Shown here piece by piece: positions 1 to 5,054 of a stretch of 12,593 nt of DNA. Numbering within the stretch: the stretch's first letter is position 1; each line of letters begins with the position of its first letter. A model generated the notes under the pieces. It made no database searches, was not told the origin of the DNA, and saw only the letters and a program-made list of their open reading frames with translations. A program made the position numbers and the translations under genes. Origin of the DNA: an uncultured bacterium (lineage in GTDB: Bacteria; Patescibacteriota; Minisyncoccia; Moranbacterales; GWC2-37-73); NCBI GenBank assembly GCA_903866285.1, contig CAIPMZ010000082.1:1-12593 (forward strand). Reading direction: 5' to 3'.

Positions 1-105
1 AAGCAAAGCGCTAGATTAGCAGTAGCCAGAAAGATGAAAAAGAAAGAAGAAATTGAACAGCTTATGGCTCAAATTGATCGAAAATTAACCAATAATTTCA
101 ACTAA
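1..105 (+). CDS. C-terminal end of an unidentified protein (5' truncated by window edge)
   Basis: Reading frame 1 is open from the first base to a TAA at 103-105, giving 34 residues that are strongly basic and charged (a KMKKKEEIEQ stretch, ending RKLTNNFN). The composition suggests a helical, possibly coiled-coil or nucleic-acid-contacting tail. No family can be recognised from so little. It is probably real because a clear intrinsic terminator follows 40 nt later and the stretch has no alternative gene, but a short open frame at a window edge could also arise by chance. Confidence 0.45.
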   Translation, partial: KQSARLAVARKMKKKEEIEQLMAQIDRKLTNNFN

Positions 106-144
106 CCCAAGTGTTAATTATGTTCATGGACTTGCACACCCAAC

Positions 145-172
145 AAAAAAAGAAGCCTGAGCTTCTTTTTTT
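145..172. terminator. Bidirectional intrinsic terminator
   Basis: A run of seven A, then GAAGC, loop CTGA (157-160), GCTTC and seven T form a 12-bp symmetric hairpin with a T-tract on both strands. It lies between the end of the + strand gene (105) and the end of the leftward gene (187), so it can stop both convergent transcripts. Confidence 0.85.
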
Positions 173-186
173 GCTTGCAATAATTA

Positions 187-618
187 CTATTTCAAATTAT
201 CGCATTTTCCATCTCCATCGGCATCAACAAAACTTCCCCCTCTGTTTTGTCCGCGTTGTCCATTGTGCATAGCTCCTGTGCCCTGCCCTTTTCCACCACC
301 TTGACCAAGTCCAAGCTGCGTGCGAATCGCATTAGCCTCGTCAATTTTTCCATCCTCGCGCAATTCGTGCATTTCAGCAAACTTGGCAAAATTTTCCTGG
401 TTGACGACCCTGGTTGCACCTTTGTCGCCCATCAAGTTTCTCCAAGAAGCATAATCATTGCTCTCAAAAGCTTTTTCCATTGCTTCGTGTCTTTCTGGTG
501 TATAATTTGGACCAGTCATTCCAGCTCCTCGCTGAGAAGCAAAAGCGCCTGAGCCAAAAGCTGCAACGCCCACAAGTGCCAATCCTAATGCCCCTAAAAC
601 AATTTTATTCTTAAGCAT
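187..618 (-). CDS. Secreted Gly-rich small protein with C-terminal DxDxDG calcium-type loop
   Basis: A 143-residue protein starting at ATG 618. Residues 1-27 are a textbook signal peptide (basic LKNK, hydrophobic stretch, AFA before a predicted cut at 27/28), so the mature protein is exported. The middle (about 38-98) is a helical, charged segment in which residues like W59 and the motif LREDGKIDEANAIR suggest a helix-turn-helix-like hairpin of the kind seen in small periplasmic proteins. Residues 100-128 are Gly/Gln/Asn-rich and probably disordered. The end carries D132, D134, D136, G137 and D140 in the spacing of an EF-hand, dockerin or thrombospondin-3 calcium loop, with one Cys (C139). 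It is last in a leftward group after the sigma factor and a membrane protein, 74 nt away. No Shine-Dalgarno sequence is visible. The exact function is unknown; a target or effector of the sigma system is an inference from position. Confidence 0.8.
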   Translation of the reverse strand: MLKNKIVLGALGLALVGVAAFGSGAFASQRGAGMTGPNYTPERHEAMEKAFESNDYASWRNLMGDKGATRVVNQENFAKFAEMHELREDGKIDEANAIRTQLGLGQGGGKGQGTGAMHNGQRGQNRGGSFVDADGDGKCDNLK

Positions 619-692
619 AGTTTTTTTCGTATTAATTTAATTATTTACTGCCGGCATATAATAAAACGGAAATGGCAGAAAAAGTTTTCAAA

Positions 693-1451
693 TTAATTTC
701 CCCCCAGCCCGCCTCCACCAGGACCCATCCCATTTCGTTGACCTGCTCCCATACCACTTCCCATCCAAGGTCTGACCTCAATAGCAATAAAATTACTGCT
801 ATCCGTTTTTATTCCAATAATTTTAATCATTTGCCCTTGTGACATATTAGCCATTGGCCTTATTAATGTTTCCTTATTAAGCGAAACATTCCAACTTTTC
901 CCCTTCAAATCAGCAAATTGCAAGTTGCTTTCAGAACTTAAAACTATCGTTCCAGCCAAAAATCCTTTTTCAGGATTCATCCATTGTGATTCTTTTGTGA
1001 CCATCATATGCTCCCCATAATATGGAACGCCAGCTGACAACATCGAATTAAACCTTCCACCAATTCCAATGAAAGATGCTGCCAAGCCGAGAAAAATAAC
1101 ACCCCCAACAATTATAAGGGCGATCTTAAGCCAGCTGAAACGATAGCCAGTTTCAGTTTTTCTAATATCAAAAACGGCGACTAGCAAGAAAATTCCAATC
1201 AGTATTGCCCAAAAATATGGGAAAATTGACAAAGCATAACTGAAAAAACTCTGATGCACAAAACGATACAAATCCCAATCCAAACTTGAAACAGTAGCCC
1301 AAGCCACTGAAAGTGACAAACCTCCAAAGATGATAAGGCTGACAAGGGCCACCCAGCTACTATACTTTTTAACTAAATATTTCCATCTGGGCTGTGGCGC
1401 AATCTGTTGAGTCTTGATTTTTTTAATTGTATTTTTGATGAAATCTTCCAT
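693..1451 (-). CDS. Three-TM membrane protein with extracytoplasmic OB-like domain; candidate anti-sigma partner
   Basis: The open frame extends to a TTG at 1457, but ATG 1451 (MEDFIKN) is the better start, giving 252 residues. A basic cytoplasmic N-terminus (1-33) is followed by TM segments near 34-52, 74-94 and 107-128; the charged loop 95-106 fits an inside loop, leaving the C-terminal 120 residues outside. That part contains a beta-rich stretch of about 65 residues (GTIVLSS..., WNVSLNKE, GQMIKIIGIK, IAIEVRPW) resembling the OB-fold DUF5666 pattern, then a Gly/Met-rich tail. Met and His are frequent (HMM, RPMANMSQGQM, the GSGM tail), which could serve metal binding. The gene starts 13 nt after the sigma-factor stop, the usual place for an anti-sigma factor, but it lacks the zinc anti-sigma motif HxxxCxxC and no known anti-sigma domain is recognised. 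The anti-sigma role is inferred from position and topology only. Confidence 0.75.
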   Translation of the reverse strand: MEDFIKNTIKKIKTQQIAPQPRWKYLVKKYSSWVALVSLIIFGGLSLSVAWATVSSLDWDLYRFVHQSFFSYALSIFPYFWAILIGIFLLVAVFDIRKTETGYRFSWLKIALIIVGGVIFLGLAASFIGIGGRFNSMLSAGVPYYGEHMMVTKESQWMNPEKGFLAGTIVLSSESNLQFADLKGKSWNVSLNKETLIRPMANMSQGQMIKIIGIKTDSSNFIAIEVRPWMGSGMGAGQRNGMGPGGGGLGGN

Positions 1452-1464
1452 ATGCAATATAAAT

Positions 1465-2040
1465 TTAAAAACAATTAAGCTTCTCTTCCTTGATTTCCTT
1501 AATCAGCATCTCCTTGCCACGAGCAATCAAGGTTGCAATTGAACCCTTTGGCTTTTTCAGAATATCCATAATCTCTTCATATTCCTTTTCTTCGACAAAT
1601 CTCAGCATTAAAACCTCTTTATATTTTAACGGGAGCTGCATAATGATTGCCTTGATTTTTTCCACACAATCCTTATTCATAATGTCTTTCTCCATATGAA
1701 TACTGCCACTGATAATTTTTTCCCATTCATAGTCTTCCAAGAAATTTGATTGCGGACGAGCATTTGCTTTGCGAAAATAATCAATAATATGATTGTGCGC
1801 AATGCGATAGGCCCAACTGGAAAATTTCAATACTTCTTCATACTCATTTAACTTTTGATATACCTTAATAAAAACCTCTTGCAAGAGATCCTGCACATCG
1901 TCATTTCCAAGCTGGGTCAGTCTGCGAATATATTGGAAAAGTGGACCGCGATAACGCTCCATCAAAAGGCCGAACATTTCAGGGTCACCTTTTGCTAGCT
2001 CAATTAATTCGCCATCTGTTAGAATTTCTTTTTCGCTCAT
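1465..2040 (-). CDS. RNA polymerase sigma-70 family, ECF-type sigma factor
   Basis: A 191-residue protein from ATG 2040 (MSEKEILTDGEL); a TTG 18 nt further upstream would add six residues but lies inside the likely -10 box, so ATG is preferred. Region 2 is clear: FGLLMERYRGPLFQYIRRL, then DDVQDLLQEVFIKVYQKL and the FSSWAYRIAHNHIIDYFRK stretch that contacts -10 DNA. Region 4 follows a short linker: IIMQLPLKYKEVLMLRFVEEKEYEEIMDILKKPKGSIATLIARGKEML, a helix-turn-helix that reads the -35 element. There is no region 1 or 3, as expected for ECF sigmas. It directs RNA polymerase to a stress regulon in the cytoplasm. The following membrane protein 13 nt downstream may hold it inactive. A leaderless-type promoter sits in the 38-nt gap behind the polyferredoxin gene, so it can be expressed separately or by read-through. 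Confidence 0.95.
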   Translation of the reverse strand: MSEKEILTDGELIELAKGDPEMFGLLMERYRGPLFQYIRRLTQLGNDDVQDLLQEVFIKVYQKLNEYEEVLKFSSWAYRIAHNHIIDYFRKANARPQSNFLEDYEWEKIISGSIHMEKDIMNKDCVEKIKAIIMQLPLKYKEVLMLRFVEEKEYEEIMDILKKPKGSIATLIARGKEMLIKEIKEEKLNCF

Positions 2041-2046
2041 ACTTTT

Positions 2047-2073
2047 ATCATAGCACAATCACTTGACTGTAAA
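2047..2073 (-). promoter_or_regulatory. Likely promoter of the sigma gene, leaderless type
   Basis: On the minus strand a -10 box TATGAT (2052-2047) is followed by AAAAGT and then the ATG at 2040, so transcription would begin at or next to the start codon. A weak -35 candidate TTTACA (2073-2068) has a 15-bp spacer, shorter than ideal. The whole signal fits in the gap between two leftward genes. Confidence 0.45.
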
Positions 2074-2078
2074 ATAAG

Positions 2079-3224
2079 TTATTTGTTGAATTCCTCCACG
2101 ACCTTGCGAAAATCCTCAGCCTCAATAAGGGCACCCTGGGAATTCTTGATTTGATATTTTATGCCAATATCCTTCAATTTCATAGTCTTGTCCACGTCAG
2201 CAGGTAGACCTAATTTTTCTTGAATAAATGCTAGTGGAGTTTTCGTAGTATCGAGCAAATATTGCAAGGTGTTACTGCCTCTGAGGTTTTCGAGATTCAG
2301 CTCGCCAGTGCTTGTAACTATATTTGATGGTGCCTTGGTTTGCCAAAAAGGTGTCAACATAAAAAACCCTAGTGGAATAAAAAATGCTGAAATAATTATC
2401 CAACCATAAATCTTCTTTGGAATTTCTTTGCCGAAAGTTGTTGCCTTAAGACTACTATTTGGACAATTTTTGACACATCCCAAGCAACTAATACAATCGG
2501 CAGAATTAACCTCGGCGACATTTGCAATATCAAGTCCAGCAGGACATACTTTGTCACATTTTCCACAATCAATACATGTCCTTTTATTTCTCTTGATTCT
2601 AAATGGGCTAATTTTCTTGATAATTCCCAAAAATGCTCCCAAGGGACAAAAATAACGACACCACATGTTTTTTGAAAAAAGTGAGACCACCAACAATATG
2701 CCTAACACACTATAACCTACAATTTTCGCTTCAAATTCTTCACCAAGATGCATTAAAGCATTAAAAGGATCATAGGCCCAAAAAACCAAATCGCCAGCCT
2801 GATATGAAAAATAAATGATCATTGCCAAGATAAGGTATTTAAAATATCTAGCGTATTTATCCAGCCAACTTGGCAATTCTAAATCCTTTTTAATTCCCAA
2901 TTTTCTGCCAAGAGCGCGGATCCATTCTTGAATCGCCCCAAGCGGACAAAGAAACGAACAAAAAACTCTGCCAAAAACTAAAGTAAGCAACAGCACGATT
3001 CCCATGATAATAAAAGAACTGGCGTAGATTCTTTGCAAATAATGCCCCGTGGCTACAAAAGTTAAAAATCCTTCCACTGCTCCAAAAGGACAATACGCAT
3101 CAATTGGAGCGGCTTTTTCGATGCCAAAGCGCAAATGACTAATGGTTAAAAACAAAATAATTCCCAAGACAATTGCTTGAGAGATTCTTCTCGGCGTAAA
3201 GACGTTTTTCATTTTTTTTACCAT
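2079..3224 (-). CDS. NapH/NosR-like 4Fe-4S membrane polyferredoxin
   Basis: A 381-residue integral membrane iron-sulfur protein starting at ATG 3224 (an in-frame ATG at 3212 is possible). It has about five or six TM segments (near 15-30, 70-85, 128-145, 168-184, 274-292). Fer4_5-type motifs lie at their ends: CPFGAVEG at 45, CSFLCPLGA at 89-97 and CRYFCPLGA at 189-197. Two classical clusters follow in a cytoplasmic domain: C217xxC220xxC223xxxC227P and C244xxC247xxC250xxxC254P. This arrangement is that of NapH, the NosR C-terminal part and CcoG, which move electrons between membrane quinol or flavin carriers and a partner enzyme. The last 75 residues (LRGSNTLQYLLD..., EKLGLPADVDKTMKLKDIGIKY) form a small helical domain that I recall on other membrane electron-transfer proteins. 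No NapA/NosZ-type partner is present, so the electron acceptor is unknown. It stands apart from the ferredoxin operon behind a terminator. Confidence 0.88.
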   Translation of the reverse strand: MVKKMKNVFTPRRISQAIVLGIILFLTISHLRFGIEKAAPIDAYCPFGAVEGFLTFVATGHYLQRIYASSFIIMGIVLLLTLVFGRVFCSFLCPLGAIQEWIRALGRKLGIKKDLELPSWLDKYARYFKYLILAMIIYFSYQAGDLVFWAYDPFNALMHLGEEFEAKIVGYSVLGILLVVSLFSKNMWCRYFCPLGAFLGIIKKISPFRIKRNKRTCIDCGKCDKVCPAGLDIANVAEVNSADCISCLGCVKNCPNSSLKATTFGKEIPKKIYGWIIISAFFIPLGFFMLTPFWQTKAPSNIVTSTGELNLENLRGSNTLQYLLDTTKTPLAFIQEKLGLPADVDKTMKLKDIGIKYQIKNSQGALIEAEDFRKVVEEFNK

Positions 3225-3230
3225 TGTTAA

Positions 3231-3236
3231 ATTATG
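3231..3236 (-). promoter_or_regulatory. Possible -10 box of the polyferredoxin gene
   Basis: Minus strand CATAAT is separated from the ATG at 3224 by TTAACA, the same 6-nt distance seen at the sigma gene. No convincing -35 hexamer lies 16-18 bp upstream, so the call rests on the -10 and spacing only. Confidence 0.3.
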
Positions 3237-3334
3237 CTTTTTCGCATCACTTAACCTTGGTTGATTTTTAAAGCTTATACTTGTTAAAAAGTTGCGTTAC
3301 CCAAGTACAACGTATTTTAAAAAAATTGTTTTCA

Positions 3335-3363
3335 AAAAATACGACCATCAAAGTCGTATTTTT
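3335..3363 (-). terminator. Intrinsic terminator after the ferredoxin gene
   Basis: An 11-bp perfect stem (3335-3345 with 3353-3363; core ATACGAC/GTCGTAT) with a 7-nt loop and a run of six T on the minus strand. It lies 24 nt beyond the ferredoxin stop and separates that operon from the polyferredoxin gene. A third partial arm, ACGTATTTT at 3310-3318, could also pair with 3335-3343. Confidence 0.8.
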
Positions 3364-3386
3364 AAGAAACATTTTTACAGCAAGGA

Positions 3387-3572
3387 TTATTCAAACGAAA
3401 GACAATGATAAGGACAGGTTATGATGCACCGCCCGCAAGCGATACACTTTTCCTTATCAATCGTTGGTGCGCCATAGCCATTTTGACTAATTGCGCCAAC
3501 TGGACAAACACTAACCAAAGGACATGGATGATCCTGAGGACATTTAGCTGAATCAATTTTAATAGTACTCAT
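3387..3572 (-). CDS. Small 2[4Fe-4S] ferredoxin-like protein
   Basis: A 61-residue soluble protein with eight cysteines. The second half has the classical set C43xxC46xxC49xxxC53P plus C57. The first half is altered: C11, C17 and C23P, where the usual CxxCxxCxxxCP is replaced by CPQDHPCPLVSVCP. I recall this CPQxHPCP form as a recurrent subfamily of small ferredoxins. It should carry one or two [4Fe-4S] clusters and transfer electrons in the cytoplasm; whether the first cluster is complete cannot be decided here. It starts 12 nt after the DUF2892 gene, with no Shine-Dalgarno sequence, and is followed by a terminator, so the two form a bicistronic operon under the promoter at 3837-3864. Confidence 0.9.
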   Translation of the reverse strand: MSTIKIDSAKCPQDHPCPLVSVCPVGAISQNGYGAPTIDKEKCIACGRCIITCPYHCLSFE

Positions 3573-3584
3573 TTATTATGTTTA

Positions 3585-3779
3585 TTATTTTTTATTAGTA
3601 TTAATTCCAAAAACTCTATACAGTGCGCAAAAGCCAGTAACGGCAGTTACCAACATAATAATTGCCAAAGCATATGCAACCACGCTCAAAGTGCCAATAA
3701 AAACATAAAATCCAAAAACAAAAAATACTAATGCTAAGACCACTCGGATAACGCGATCGAGACTACTTTCATTTTTCAT
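3585..3779 (-). CDS. DUF2892 (YgaP-type) two-TM membrane protein
   Basis: A 64-residue protein with the full DUF2892 pattern: SLDRVIRVVLAL at the start, two hydrophobic helices near 10-28 and 31-49, and the ending TGFCALYRVFGINT with Cys51. In the family this domain forms the membrane part of the YgaP rhodanese and also occurs alone, often near sulfur-, persulfide- or metal-related genes; the standalone function is not established. It is the first gene of the leftward operon, about 50 nt from the predicted transcription start, and shares a control region with the RND pump operon. The single conserved Cys near the membrane surface is a plausible thiol site (inference). Confidence 0.88.
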   Translation of the reverse strand: MKNESSLDRVIRVVLALVFFVFGFYVFIGTLSVVAYALAIIMLVTAVTGFCALYRVFGINTNKK

Positions 3780-3829
3780 ATGATTATTGATTTTAAAAAA
3801 AATTAATTAACTTATTTCAAGACCCTACC

Positions 3830-3859
3830 TTGACAGTGTATACCCCCCTGGGGTATTAT
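3830..3859 (+). promoter_or_regulatory. Rightward promoter of the RND efflux operon
   Basis: -35 TTGACA (3830-3835), 18-bp spacer, -10 TATTAT (3854-3859); start near 3866, leader about 58 nt. The spacer is filled by the C6/G4 palindrome at 3840-3856, so a bound repressor would block it. The -35 boxes of this and the leftward promoter form the arms CCTTGACA/TGTCAAGG (3828-3835, 3859-3866). Confidence 0.8.
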
Positions 3860-3864
3860 GTCAA
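3837..3864 (-). promoter_or_regulatory. Leftward promoter of the DUF2892-ferredoxin operon
   Basis: Minus strand: -35 TTGACA (3864-3859), 16-bp spacer, -10 TATACA (3842-3837). The start would fall near 3830, giving a leader of about 50 nt. It lies entirely over the rightward promoter and encloses the operator palindrome. Confidence 0.75.
3840..3856. promoter_or_regulatory. CsoR/FrmR-family-like operator
   Basis: Palindrome ATACCCC-CCT-GGGGTAT with 7-bp perfect arms. A/T ends joined to an inner C-tract/G-tract are the known operator form of the CsoR family (copper CsoR, nickel/cobalt RcnR/NcrR types, persulfide CstR, formaldehyde FrmR). Its position between -35 and -10 of both divergent promoters fits a repressor site. 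Which ligand applies cannot be told from the site, and no csoR-like gene is in the window. Confidence 0.7.
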
Positions 3865-3871
3865 GGACAGC

Positions 3872-3888
3872 AGCCGGAAGGCTTTTTT
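3872..3888 (+). terminator. Short hairpin with T-run in the RND operon leader (weak terminator or attenuator)
   Basis: AGCC-GGAA-GGCT followed by further T (T-run 3883-3888), only a few nt after the predicted start of the rightward transcript. The 4-bp stem with a GNRA loop is too short for a strong terminator; it may cause early termination or simply protect the 5' end. Confidence 0.35.
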
Positions 3889-3923
3889 GTTTTAATTAAT
3901 TAATATCTTTAGGCTAAAAAATC

Positions 3924-5054
3924 ATGAAGAAAAGCTTTTCAAAAAAACAATATCTCCTCTTTGTTGGAGCTATTATCTTAATTATCATCGCGACAGGTTG
4001 GGTTTTAAAAATTCAAAACAGTCACAAGCAACCCAGCACAACTAAGCTAACAGTTAAAACAGTCTTCACTCAAGAGACTGCGAAAAGTAGCCCTATCGAA
4101 ATCTCCGGCTTTGTGCGCGGAGCCAGTCGCGCCGATGTCTCCCCAATGGCCAGCGGCACAATTGTTAAAATTTTAAAGCGTGAAGGAGCGCAAGTTAAAA
4201 AAGGAGAAGTTTTGGCAATAATTAAAGCCGAGCAGTTGGATGCACAAATCTCCGCAGCCGAGGCTGGCGTGACTGCCCTGGAAAAAACCTTGAGCGATAG
4301 TAAAAAATATTACGACCAACTAGTCGACGAGGCAAAAACTGCTCGTGACGCTTCGCCCTCTAAATCAGCCGACGAAGCTGTGCGAAGCGCTGAGCGCGGG
4401 CGAGATTTGCAAATTCAGGGTGCTAAGACTCAATTAATTTTTGCTCAAGGCTCAGCTGAAACGACTAAGGTAGGAAAAAATAATTTTACCCTTACGGCAC
4501 CCTTTGCTGGAACGATCACCGCCTTTTATGGACGCGAGGGTGGCTTTGCAAATTTTTCAATGCCCCTATTCAATATCAGCACGCCAAATAATTTAGAAAT
4601 TGAAACTTACGTTACCGCTACTGACGGAAAAAATATTTTCCCAGGAAGCGTGGCGACTTTTAAAGCCACCAGCGGAGCTCCACTTACTGGTACCATTACT
4701 AATGTTGCGCCCGGTAGCGATTCAGCTAACTTTAAAACGCTGGTTCGTATTCAGCTCAATGACGTCTCACGCGCCACTAGTCTAGGCGATTTCTTGCATG
4801 GACAAATCATGGTGCCCAGAAATAGTCAGGGAATTTCAATTCCCAGAAAAGCAATTGTTTCGCGCGGTGGCGATCAAATCGTCTTCATTTTAGATGAAAA
4901 TAACTTCGCTAAAGAACAAGCAATTAAGCCTGGCCAGGAATTTAATGGCTTTGTAGATATCAGCGAAGGACTCAGCGTAAACCAAAAAATTGTAGTCGAA
5001 GGTCAACAATATCTCTTAAATGGCTCAGCAACAACTCCCTATGAATCAAATTAA
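3924..5054 (+). CDS. RND efflux periplasmic adaptor (HlyD/AcrA membrane-fusion family)
   Basis: A 376-residue membrane-anchored adaptor. Residues 10-28 are one N-terminal TM helix; the rest is extracytoplasmic. The order is typical: a barrel/lipoyl half (ISGFVRGASRADVSPMASGTIVKILKREGAQVKKGEVLAII, about 60-107), a short helical hairpin (about 108-180), the second lipoyl half (FTLTAPFAGTITAFYGREGGFANFSMPLFNIS, about 188-219), a beta-barrel domain and a C-terminal membrane-proximal domain ending in VVEGQQYLLNGSATTPYESN. It links the pump to the outside or to a channel. Length is usual for the family. Its 3' end overlaps the pump start by 35 nt, so translation is likely coupled. It is the first gene after the operator-controlled promoter. 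No Shine-Dalgarno sequence stronger than AGG at 3911 is seen. Confidence 0.92.
   Translation: MKKSFSKKQYLLFVGAIILIIIATGWVLKIQNSHKQPSTTKLTVKTVFTQETAKSSPIEISGFVRGASRADVSPMASGTIVKILKREGAQVKKGEVLAIIKAEQLDAQISAAEAGVTALEKTLSDSKKYYDQLVDEAKTARDASPSKSADEAVRSAERGRDLQIQGAKTQLIFAQGSAETTKVGKNNFTLTAPFAGTITAFYGREGGFANFSMPLFNISTPNNLEIETYVTATDGKNIFPGSVATFKATSGAPLTGTITNVAPGSDSANFKTLVRIQLNDVSRATSLGDFLHGQIMVPRNSQGISIPRKAIVSRGGDQIVFILDENNFAKEQAIKPGQEFNGFVDISEGLSVNQKIVVEGQQYLLNGSATTPYESN

Noticed and set aside
1452..1457. TTG starts for the membrane protein (1457), sigma factor (2058), Fic (9440) and thioredoxin-like protein (11040)
   Set aside because: In each case an ATG a few codons downstream fits the family start better, and for sigma and Fic the TTG lies in or upstream of the -10 box.
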